Source of the DNA: Pseudomonas sp. S35
GTDB lineage: Bacteria > Pseudomonadota > Gammaproteobacteria > Pseudomonadales > Pseudomonadaceae
Direction of reading: 5' to 3'
NCBI RefSeq assembly: GCF_009866765.1
Contig: NZ_CP019431.1
Span: 5,848,001-5,912,000, forward strand
DNA length: 64,000 nucleotides
Numbering within the stretch: the first letter of the stretch is position 1; each line of letters begins with the position of its first letter. The translations under genes were made by a program, and so were the position numbers. Of the stretch, positions 27,168-34,419 are shown one piece after another. The notes below the pieces were generated by a model. The model worked only from the letters and a program-made list of their open reading frames with translations, searched no databases and had not been told where the DNA came from.

Positions 27168-27731
27168 ATGGCCAAGCAAGCGCTCATCCTAATCGATATC
27201 CAGAACGACTACTTCCCTCAGGGCAAGTGGCCGCTTGATGGCGTGGAAGCGGCGGCAGACAAGGCGGTACAAGTGCTCCAGGCTTTTCGCCAGGCGGGCG
27301 ATGCGGTGATTCATGTGCGCCATGAGTTCACGTCCGAGGATGCACCGTTCTTCACGCCAGGGTCGCAAGGCGCCCATTTGCATCCGAAGGTACTGAACGA
27401 AAGCAATGAACCCGTGGTGCTTAAACACTTCGTGAATTCGTTTCGCGAAACCAATCTACGTGCCCTGCTGGAACAACGCAGCATCACCGAGTTAGTGGTG
27501 GTCGGCAGCATGAGCCACATGTGCGTCGATGCCGTGGTGCGGGCGGCGGCAGACCTGGGCTACACGGTCACGGTGATTCATGACGCCTGTGCCACCCGCG
27601 ATCTGGAATTCAATGGCCAGGTGATTCCGGCCGCGCAGGTGCATGCCGCATACATGGCGTCGCTGGCGTTTGGTTATGCCGGTGTGGTGTCGGCGGATGA
27701 GTATTTGAAGGCGCAAGCAGCGGCAGCCTGA
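27168..27731 (+). CDS. Isochorismatase-like cysteine hydrolase
   Basis: 187 residues. Catalytic triad elements are visible: Asp in LILIDIQNDYF (about residue 9), Lys region at VVLKHFVNSF, and Cys in GSMSHMCVDAVVRAAADLGY (about residue 120). The family hydrolyses amides such as nicotinamide, ureidoacrylate or carbamoyl sarcosine. Substrate not determined. Divergently paired with the GlxA-type regulator; converges on tam with 21 bases between. Confidence 0.85.
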   Translation: MAKQALILIDIQNDYFPQGKWPLDGVEAAADKAVQVLQAFRQAGDAVIHVRHEFTSEDAPFFTPGSQGAHLHPKVLNESNEPVVLKHFVNSFRETNLRALLEQRSITELVVVGSMSHMCVDAVVRAAADLGYTVTVIHDACATRDLEFNGQVIPAAQVHAAYMASLAFGYAGVVSADEYLKAQAAAA

Positions 27732-27752
27732 CCACTGCTTGCCTCTGTGCGA

Positions 27753-28514
27753 TCAGCGGGTCGCGACGATAAACAGGCGCGGGAATGGCAGTAATACGGT
27801 GCCATCCGCCAGGGCTGGATATGCCTGGGTAATCCGTGCCTGATACTCCTGTAGGAAGGCGACTTTTTCGCTATCGGATAGCGGCGCGAGAAATGGCCGC
27901 AACCCGGTCCCTTTAAACCACTCGACCACCGCAGCGTGATCCGCCAGCGGGTGCTGGTAGGTGGTGCGCCATACATCCACGGTGCTGCAGTGTTTGCTCA
28001 GCAGTTCGTAGTAGTAGCTCGCGGGGTGGCGCTCATTGTGTTTGACCGCACCGATCCTGGCCGCCCACGGCCCGTGTGCCGCCACTTCGCGAGCCAGCCG
28101 GTGTGCAGGCTCGTCGAGATTGTCCGGGGTTTGCACCGCTAGCGTACCGCCGGGGTTCAGTTGCTTGACCAAGTGTGGATAGAGCGTGGCGTGGTCCGGC
28201 AGCCATTGCAGGGAGGCGTTGGCGAGGATCACATCGAATGATTGCGCGGGGTTCCAGGCGCCGATGTCTGCCAGTTCAAAGCTCAGTTTCGGCAAGCGTT
28301 GGCGGGCATCGGTCAGCATGTCATCAGAGCTGTCCATACCGGTGACATGCGCTTGAGGGAAGCGCTCAGCCAACACTTGCGTGGAATTGCCAGGGCCGCA
28401 ACCCAAGTCGACGGCAGTGCTCACCTCACTATTGGGAATAGCGGCAACCAGATCACGCACCGCACGGGTGCGCTGTTGCTCGAACATCGTGTACTGCTTG
28501 GCAGACCAGGTCAT
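27753..28514 (-). CDS. tam: Trans-aconitate 2-methyltransferase
   Basis: 253 residues. The start at 28514 gives MTWSAKQYTMFEQQRTRAVRDLV and has an AAGGAA site eight bases upstream; the open frame extends another 60 codons with no similarity. SAM motif I is TAVDLGCGPGNSTQVLAERF (about 35-54), followed by MDSSDDML and VILANASLQWLPDH. Tam methylates trans-aconitate and relieves inhibition of aconitase. It is the last core gene before the island. Confidence 0.88.
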   Translation of the reverse strand: MTWSAKQYTMFEQQRTRAVRDLVAAIPNSEVSTAVDLGCGPGNSTQVLAERFPQAHVTGMDSSDDMLTDARQRLPKLSFELADIGAWNPAQSFDVILANASLQWLPDHATLYPHLVKQLNPGGTLAVQTPDNLDEPAHRLAREVAAHGPWAARIGAVKHNERHPASYYYELLSKHCSTVDVWRTTYQHPLADHAAVVEWFKGTGLRPFLAPLSDSEKVAFLQEYQARITQAYPALADGTVLLPFPRLFIVATR

Positions 28515-28692
28515 CGTGGCTTTCCTTCTTTTTAGAGGTTGGCTACAGCCTAAATCTTGTGACCCACGAGGACAAATGCCAGGAGCGGCACATACGGGGG
28601 CCTTAAAATCGCTGCTGTCTATCATGAGCGGCGGGTAGCGTTCGCACACCAGATCAACTTCGTCGGCGGCTTCAAAGTCGTGCCTGATCGCC

Positions 28693-28727
28693 AAAAAAAA
28701 GCCCCGGGAGCAAGGCTCACGAGGCTT
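28693..28727 (-). terminator. Intrinsic terminator at the left island junction
   Basis: Read on the minus strand this is AAGCC-t-CG-t-GAGC / ctt / GCTC-c-CG-g-GGCTT followed by eight T. It is a strong rho-independent terminator for leftward transcription, but the gene it would serve is no longer next to it: the island lies directly to its right. It may be the original ssb terminator, displaced by the insertion. Confidence 0.7.
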
Positions 28728-28754
28728 TTCGGCACCGCTTTACGGATTGCTCCG

Positions 28755-28805
28755 AGCTATATCCTAGAAAGGTTCTATTCACCTGAAAACTGTCAACAAC
28801 GCGGA
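28755..28805. repeat. Element end B, copy 1
   Basis: From AGCTA to CAACAACGCGG this matches 31411-31461 closely (shared blocks GGTTCTATT and GTCAACAACGC). A second shared block, TTTTTCCT-ATTC-GCAC, follows at 28899 here and at 31467 in copy 2; an extra stretch of about 85 bases separates the two blocks only in this copy. Confidence 0.75.
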
Positions 28806-29443
28806 TTATCTTTGAGATCAAGGCCATAGACATCATAAGCGTGGCTGCTTCCAAAAAACCGTAAACACAACAGGATTGGAGGCACGGGTTGTTTACATTT
28901 TTCCTGATTCAGCACCTAACTCGCTACCCCTCGGCCGGATCGGGATTGTCAAGCCCGGGCTGTCCTCGACGACATAAAAAACTCGCTCACGCCCGTTCGG
29001 TAATGACCATCTCAGCTGCAGGCAGATTGTCCCAACAGCGCCTGATCATAGGTTGCTGGCTTGACCGGCATTACGGTCAGGCCTCTATAGGTAGCGTTCC
29101 CCCCTACAAGACAGGACAGCGGCGCAATGAGACCTATGGTCATGCACGCGGTGTGGCTCTAGATCCCCGTGACTCATCGCGAGGTTGCGAAGCTGCCATG
29201 TGGAGCGAAATGAACAGTGGCCCTTGAGGGGATGCCAAGACTCTAGCTAGCTGCCTAATCACCGGTATTTCGCTGCATGAACTTCACCATTAGCGCGAGA
29301 TTCTCCAAGACGTTTCGTTCGATGGACGATCCTGGCACAGTGACTTACCTCGCTGCCGCTGGGTCAGCAAATTCTATCGAGGAAATTATCTAGTCCGAAT
29401 AAAAAAAATGTGCTTATATGGCCTTTTACCATCACGGACGAGA
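28806..29443. other. Non-coding left part of the short unit
   Basis: No supported gene in about 640 bases. It holds GTAAAC (28861-28866) and GTTTAC (28891-28896) in inverted orientation, the same hexamers as in end A, and the second end-B block. The sequence after about 29380 turns strongly AT-rich, leading into the RexA-like gene; a run of A precedes it. Confidence 0.5.
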
Positions 29444-30562
29444 ATGAAATTGAGCGAGTGTAAATTAAAGCTTTTTGAAATTGAAAAGATAGGTTTGTTT
29501 GACTATACGCACACGCCAAAAATAACAAACATTTCGTATTTCCTAGACCTACTGAACTCATTTATCAAGGGGAGGACGGCAAAAAATAGTCGCATGAGTT
29601 CGGCGCGAAAGGAAGAAGTATATTGTTACGACATTGAAAAACTGGCAAATGGCGATTTTATTGTAATATTGTGGCTTGGAGTCACAAGTTATGGAAGCAG
29701 GAAGATTTTATCTCTACCAAAAAATGGAGTTATTGGCTGCGACTTGAAGCAAGCAAAAGGCGACGCTTCTGGAATAATCGGCATGCCTTCCTATTTTTAT
29801 ATCTCCGCTCAAACCAACTCAGTTGTGGTAATGGAATTTCCCGGCGCTTCTGGCGACTCGTCATTGCTAACAAACTATTTATCAGATTTCATTCATAACT
29901 TTTCTGGGCACGGCGTTAAAAAAGATAAAGAAATTGTACTGAAAGCCGACCCTGCGAATGAAGAGGATAAACCTTGCTACTTCTCTTTCAGCATTAATAA
30001 ATTTACGAGCAAGACGATTGAAGAATACTTGAGAATGAATTTTTCGGCAATCTCATGCGTGGTAATGAAAGATAAAATTACAGCTACTGAAACCGTAACC
30101 AGGGATCTAGGTCCTGTTTTCAACGCGTTGCGTCCATGGGTGCGGAAAACCGTTGGCGAAGTGAGAAAATCGAGCACTGTTAGCATAAGTGTCCCAGTAA
30201 ATTTCACAAGCTTGAGTGAAGTTGACGAATACATTGAATGCGTAAAGCTAAATGGCAAACAAGACACCGTTGGATTCAAGGTAACGAAAAGAACCACAAC
30301 TGACACATCGCAACATATTTACTACCTGAATGGCACTCAAGCGCGCAAAGCGTCCTCTATTGATTTGAACGGCAAGGAGTGGCCATACAAAGCACATGAC
30401 TTGGTCTCATTTTTCAACAAGAATAACAAAATTGAAGAATTTATAGAGATGTCACGCAATCCACTTGGAGCCACTACGCAAAAGTCAGAAATTAGTGATT
30501 CAGCTGCCGCTTTACCCAAAACTCAAATTTCAGAGAATGAAATAGAGGCATATAATGCTTAA
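29444..30562 (+). CDS. RexA-like protein (putative phage-exclusion sensor)
   Basis: 372 residues from MKLSECKLKLFEI; an earlier in-frame ATG lies at 29408. No signal or membrane helix. The layout resembles lambda RexA (279 residues): FLDLLNSFIKG aligns with RexA FLNSLLAD, an acidic stretch before GIIGMPSYFYISAQTNSVVVMEF aligns with RexA SLGFPSFLFVEGDTIGFAR, and SLLTNYLSDF aligns with DLTDFL. Like rexA it is followed, with overlap, by a gene for a small four-helix membrane protein. RexA binds DNA and activates RexB after phage infection; the same role here is inference. AT-rich, unlike the core genes. It is the main cargo of the recombinase-less unit. Confidence 0.6.
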   Translation: MKLSECKLKLFEIEKIGLFDYTHTPKITNISYFLDLLNSFIKGRTAKNSRMSSARKEEVYCYDIEKLANGDFIVILWLGVTSYGSRKILSLPKNGVIGCDLKQAKGDASGIIGMPSYFYISAQTNSVVVMEFPGASGDSSLLTNYLSDFIHNFSGHGVKKDKEIVLKADPANEEDKPCYFSFSINKFTSKTIEEYLRMNFSAISCVVMKDKITATETVTRDLGPVFNALRPWVRKTVGEVRKSSTVSISVPVNFTSLSEVDEYIECVKLNGKQDTVGFKVTKRTTTDTSQHIYYLNGTQARKASSIDLNGKEWPYKAHDLVSFFNKNNKIEEFIEMSRNPLGATTQKSEISDSAAALPKTQISENEIEAYNA

Positions 30563-31109
30563 AAAAAGCACAGCCGCGGCAATAATTATTCACGTTATTA
30601 TCGCTGCGGTTTTATGCATTTTTATATACCAATACAAAACAGAAGTTTTGATGACCTTTGAAAAAAAGGACATTGACATTGTGAATCTGACGAACTCGCT
30701 AATCAATATCGCAATGATTTTATTCGGGATTAGCGGAGCGTGGATTGCGCTAGTTTTTCCACGCGCATTGAAATCCCTTACAAGAAGCAATGTAAAGGAT
30801 ATCGTTTCAAACGATGAAGTTGTAGCTTTCAAGGACATATCCACAACTGCAGTTCTTAGTCTAATCGTCCTGATAATATTGCTCGTGATTTCGTATGCCT
30901 ATGGACTTTCAGGAGTAGTGGATCTTAAGAATCAGGTTGGCTATTACTCTCTTTATCCTTTATCGATATGCTATGTTATTCAATGCTTTTGTGCGATATG
31001 GGCGGCTAAAACCACATTAAGGGTTTTTTTCTCTTATGCTGAAAAGATAATACATAGGAGTGCCTCTGAAGGACTTGAAAGGCAGGAGCTCCCAAAAAAA
31101 CAAAACTAG
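30555..31109 (+). CDS. RexB-like four-helix membrane protein
   Basis: 184 residues. Four membrane helices at about 8-25, 45-68, 95-117 and 128-150, with a basic C-terminal tail (ERQELPKKQ). RexB of lambda is a 144-residue four-helix inner-membrane protein proposed to form an ion channel that depolarises the cell. No clear sequence motif is shared that I can name, so the assignment rests on gene order, topology and the RexA-like partner. The ATG overlaps the upstream stop by 8 bases, indicating coupled synthesis. An alternative is a generic effector of another two-gene abortive system such as KwaA of Kiwa, though gene order differs there. Confidence 0.55.
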   Translation: MLKKSTAAAIIIHVIIAAVLCIFIYQYKTEVLMTFEKKDIDIVNLTNSLINIAMILFGISGAWIALVFPRALKSLTRSNVKDIVSNDEVVAFKDISTTAVLSLIVLIILLVISYAYGLSGVVDLKNQVGYYSLYPLSICYVIQCFCAIWAAKTTLRVFFSYAEKIIHRSASEGLERQELPKKQN

Positions 31110-31283
31110 GTCGGCAGGACATTGCTACTAATAAAGAAAGATGGACATTTCATCTACCCCATCGCCCAGGTCACAGAAATAGCGCTGAGCGGATTTACAG
31201 GCGCTCAACTACCTCCTTCGGAGCGGCCTAAGCGGAGTATCCGCGCTTTGACACAGAGAACAGCGTAGGGAGTAGAGATTGAG

Positions 31284-31390
31284 GGCCATTTGTTTACGCC
31301 TTTTGAAGGTAAACGATTAACAAATATAGCCCCCCACTCCGTAAAAATCTGCAACCAATAAAAAAGTGGAGCGAAATCAATGACTTCGCT
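31284..31390. repeat. Element end A, copy 1 (with remnant recombinase start)
   Basis: About 107 bases matching 51237-51342 at roughly four of five positions with one single-base indel. It contains CATTTGTTTAC, an 11-base spacer, GTAAAC, then TTAACAAAT, and ends in a terminator-like hairpin ending GACTTCGCT. On the minus strand the CAT at 31287-31289 reads ATG GCC CTC AAT: Met-Ala-Leu-Asn, the same start as the intact recombinase at 51242, but the similarity stops after a few codons. Confidence 0.8.
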
Positions 31391-31410
31391 CTAGTTTTTA
31401 CAGTATTGAA

Positions 31411-31461
31411 AAAGCTACGGACTAAACGGTTCTATTTATCTAAAAAACGTCAACAACGCAG
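31411..31461. repeat. Element end B, copy 2
   Basis: AGCTA...GGTTCTATT...GTCAACAACGC as at 28755-28805, lying 20 bases after end A copy 1. This marks the left edge of the long unit and shows that the two units abut. Confidence 0.75.
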
Positions 31462-31730
31462 TTTTTTCTTTTTCCTAATTCTGCACGTCGCTCCGCTAGT
31501 CCTAAGCCGGGGCTAAAAGGGCTGGATGAATCGCCTAAGCCACTTTGATCCGAATCGACTTGAAGCACTCACCTTCATCGCCGCGAGCAGTGGGATCCTC
31601 TTCATCGCTCGGATATAAGAGAAATTGCGACGTGCTTTGTTCGTTTTTTGCACGACCTGGGAGTTACGAAATGTCCCCTCCTACACATCGCATAATCTCT
31701 CGACTATCAAACTGCCTAACTTACAAGTTG
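31462..31730. other. Non-coding segment at left of the long unit
   Basis: Contains the second end-B block (TTTTTCCTAATTCTGCAC from 31467) and about 200 bases with no supported gene. Short open frames here have no ribosome site or recognisable product. Confidence 0.4.
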
Positions 31731-32459
31731 CTATGATTCGAAATGCTTGCAGAGGTTGTCTGCGGATTCGCATCTTTGCCTAACCGCACTCATATTTTCA
31801 GCAATCGATTGTGCATAGGGGATATAGATATGATACGGAGTTTTACGAATGCGATTCCTCCCCCGTTTGAATTTAGAGGCATACCCCATAGATAACAGTC
31901 TATCTTCAACATCTGTTATTTCTTCGTAATTAAAATTCGCAGAAAGATCTTTAAATACATCATCTGACGGGGCATGGGTAGCCAGTATCCATGTCTCAAT
32001 TGAATGTGAAGTCAGCGCCAGATACAGCTCTGTGCTGATTGAACTTTCATTTAGCCAAGCCAAGACAGATTCTGAACAATGCGTTTTCCTACACTCCCCC
32101 GGCTGGATATTTTTCAGTTCGGTGAGTTGCTCCGCAATATCGGTATCCAATTGAATTATTAAACCATCAGCAGAATCAAAGGCGAGAAGTGCACGCCAGT
32201 TTTGTCTCATCAAATATTGTTGAGCCGTAGGCGGCAGATGAGAAAGGGACTCAGGAGTTTTTTTGCTAAATTTTTTACACCAAGCTTGAATTCCATTCCA
32301 GCCATGGCCAGGATATGTGCCGCTTGTGGCATCACGCTGAGGCGACAACTCAATCACCTCGATCTCCTTTCCCGTAGCAGAAGATATTGTCTTTGCCACT
32401 TCCTTGATTATCACGTGATCAGTGGGGCCTTCCGAGACCAGCAAAAATTTTTTCTTCAT
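31731..32459 (-). CDS. TOPRIM-like effector protein of a two-gene ATPase system
   Basis: 242 residues, soluble. The start MKKKFLLVSEGPTDHVIIKEVAK has the TOPRIM Glu (SEGPTD) and a later QLDTDIAEQL has the DxD, the two metal-binding elements of TOPRIM nucleases and DUF4276/DUF4435-like effectors. The middle (PGHGWNGIQAWCKKF) and C-terminus are not assigned. It begins 3 bases after the ATPase gene and must be cotranscribed with it. The pair resembles a split OLD nuclease or PARIS (AriA ATPase + AriB TOPRIM), in which the ATPase holds the effector until a phage trigger. AT-rich. Confidence 0.65.
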   Translation of the reverse strand: MKKKFLLVSEGPTDHVIIKEVAKTISSATGKEIEVIELSPQRDATSGTYPGHGWNGIQAWCKKFSKKTPESLSHLPPTAQQYLMRQNWRALLAFDSADGLIIQLDTDIAEQLTELKNIQPGECRKTHCSESVLAWLNESSISTELYLALTSHSIETWILATHAPSDDVFKDLSANFNYEEITDVEDRLLSMGYASKFKRGRNRIRKTPYHIYIPYAQSIAENMSAVRQRCESADNLCKHFES

Positions 32460-32462
32460 CTT

Positions 32463-33686
32463 TCAAAAGCCTACCGGGAGTCCACCAATAGCGCCTGACA
32501 GCCAAATTTCAGACAACTTCATTCCGAAATATTTATTTTCCCAATCCTTCTTGGTCATATCTTCAGGAGGGGAAATCCTACGACTCTTAGTGCGTCCAAG
32601 CTTATCGCGCTCAACCACAAATAATCTATGATCAGGGTCAAACAGATCAAGAGCATCTAATGCACTTGGATTGTGAGTAGTTAAAAAAACCTGCTTTTGA
32701 GGCATTTTTCGCAACAAACTAGATACTTGAGCCATAAGATCACGGACCAATCCTGGATTTAAAGCCGTATCAATATTATCTAGCGCGAATATATCAGGAG
32801 ACTCTTTATGAATCAGTAAAACCAAGAAAAATATAACATACAATGCCCCTTCGCTGACATCATAAGCATAAAGCTTGTTGAAGTCATCAGGCATGAATCT
32901 GTCATGATAGCAAATTTTACGACCTGCTATATTCAACTGCCCAGATAGCAGTTCAGAGTCAGTTTCTTCGGTCGTAGTAAAACTATGCACCCAGTTCATT
33001 AACTGGAAGAACGCGAGTAGCCCCTTGTTACCATCGCGATAGTAGTCTTCAATGACTTCACTAAGAGCATCGGCCAGTCGACCTCCATATAGCCCAAGTG
33101 GGGCTTTCGCGCTCGAATCATTTTCGACACCGCGCAGAATGGGAGTAGTAGGCGAAAAAATTGCGTAGTTTATGAGTGAGTTGAGTGGCGCCAGAACGTC
33201 TCCAATCCCCTCACCAGTATTAAACTTCCCAAACGCCTCTACATAAGGATAAATACTTTTAGATTTATCGATTTTCGAAGAAAATACATTTCCATATACT
33301 GAAGAGTCTTCCAACGTCCTCTCAGCGATAGATTTATTTTTCCGCTTGATCGACTCGGTAAGGTAATGGAATCCACCTTCAGCGTTTATCTCTGTGGTAT
33401 ACTTGACAGAACCGAAGTCAGCCGAGAGCTTAAAAGTCTTGTTTCTTTCTTTATTTTTGAATGCGCTACGAAAAATTGCGGAAGATGAAAGACGCGCACC
33501 GCGACGCTGTAATTTTTCATAGTCAACCCCTCCCTCTAGTGAAGAAGAAAGCATTGCTATTGCCTCAAGCAGGTTGCTCTTACCAGCACCATTAGTACCG
33601 ATAAAAACATTCAACCGACCTAAATCCAAAGTATCTTGAGATATAGATTTAAATCCTTTGATTTCTAGCTTTTTAATCATGGGCAT
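32463..33686 (-). CDS. AAA/ABC-type ATPase (AAA_21, OLD/PARIS-like)
   Basis: 407 residues. N-terminal strand-loop MPMIKKLEIKGFKSI then Walker A GTNGAGKSNLLEAI (about 30-43). The C-terminal lobe has a signature-like YDVSEGALYVIFFLVLL, Walker B DIFALDNIDTALNPGLV with Asp-Asn instead of the usual Asp-Glu, and the switch His in VFLTTHNPSALDAL. This is the RecF/OLD ATPase fold without its own TOPRIM domain; the TOPRIM is the next gene. Inferred role: sensor/regulator in anti-phage defence. Upstream (33687-33740) is AT-rich and may hold the promoter. Confidence 0.8.
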   Translation of the reverse strand: MPMIKKLEIKGFKSISQDTLDLGRLNVFIGTNGAGKSNLLEAIAMLSSSLEGGVDYEKLQRRGARLSSSAIFRSAFKNKERNKTFKLSADFGSVKYTTEINAEGGFHYLTESIKRKNKSIAERTLEDSSVYGNVFSSKIDKSKSIYPYVEAFGKFNTGEGIGDVLAPLNSLINYAIFSPTTPILRGVENDSSAKAPLGLYGGRLADALSEVIEDYYRDGNKGLLAFFQLMNWVHSFTTTEETDSELLSGQLNIAGRKICYHDRFMPDDFNKLYAYDVSEGALYVIFFLVLLIHKESPDIFALDNIDTALNPGLVRDLMAQVSSLLRKMPQKQVFLTTHNPSALDALDLFDPDHRLFVVERDKLGRTKSRRISPPEDMTKKDWENKYFGMKLSEIWLSGAIGGLPVGF

Positions 33687-34116
33687 TAATTAATTCTTAG
33701 TGTGACAGGAATGAAAAAAACCTTAAATTCCTTAGGTTATTCGTTTAGGTTAACCATCCACTGATCTCCTATTCCTATGATGCTTCGATTGCTGAATCGT
33801 GCGCTTCTTCAATTCGTACGTCGAGCCCTCGCCAGAAAACAGATGGGCTTGCTCCGCAAATGACGATGCGCAGCCTGCGCCCCTTGCGGTTGTCGGGCTT
33901 TCGTGACCGGCACCCCAGGGCATCAGATCAGCATCGTGACTAAGCGTCGCTCTCTTATCGAAGCAACGATGAGCACCAATCATAGACGGAATGTAGGTAC
34001 CTGCGGTCACTTTGGCCCAGAATTGATGCGCGAACGGCAGCAAATAAGTGACTAATCCATACGGTATGCCTGAGCCTCGAAGCACCAGCGGCGACAAAGG
34101 CTGAATCGCCCCTAGT
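33687..34116. other. Intergenic region left of the IS remnant
   Basis: The first 60 bases are AT-rich and suit a leftward promoter for the ATPase-TOPRIM pair. The rest is GC-richer and carries an uninterrupted minus-strand frame (33750-34127) with no ribosome site, no recognisable domain and a path into the IS remnant; I do not call it a gene. Confidence 0.4.
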
Positions 34117-34411
34117 TTCGTAGACATCCAAACCTATGAAGGCTGGCTGTACTTGGCCGTGGTGCTCGATCTGTTTTCACGCCAAGTCGTTGGCTGGTCA
34201 ATGAAGTCACAAATGACTAGCGACTTGGCCATTGATGCACTGCTGATGGCAGTGTGGAGGCGTAAGCCGAAGCAGTAGGTAATAGTTCACTCTGATCAGG
34301 GCAGCCATTACAGCAACTCTGACTGGCGCAGCTTTTTAAACGCCAACAACCTTATCGCCAGCATGAGCCGTCGAGGTAATTGCCACGACAACGCCGTACC
34401 TGCTCCCTCAA
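34117..34411 (+). pseudogene. IS3-family transposase (OrfB) remnant
   Basis: Translating this frame gives [23 protein letters not shown], then an in-frame TAG at 34276, then VIVHSDQGSHYSNSDW, FLNANNLIASMSRRGNCHDNAV. These are the DDE integrase-core blocks of IS3-family transposases. The N-terminal half and the ESFF-type C-terminal end are missing, so it is a dead fragment. It separates the ATPase-TOPRIM module from the UvrD/OLD module and shows that the cargo was assembled or trimmed by IS activity. Confidence 0.85.
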
Positions 34412-34419
34412 GAGCGGCT

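Noticed and set aside
28600..28760. tRNA gene as island attachment site
   Set aside because: No cloverleaf-like sequence at either junction; both junctions are terminator hairpins.
28885..29230. Plus-strand open frame at 28889 in the left end of the short unit
   Set aside because: Covers element-end repeats, has no ribosome site and a protein-unlike composition.
31500..31736. Small open frame (63 codons) before the TOPRIM gene
   Set aside because: No ribosome site, no similarity, converges with an established gene.
33750..34127. 125-codon open frame on the minus strand between the ATPase gene and the IS3 remnant
   Set aside because: No ribosome site, no recognisable domain, and its 5' end lies inside the IS fragment; probably chance.
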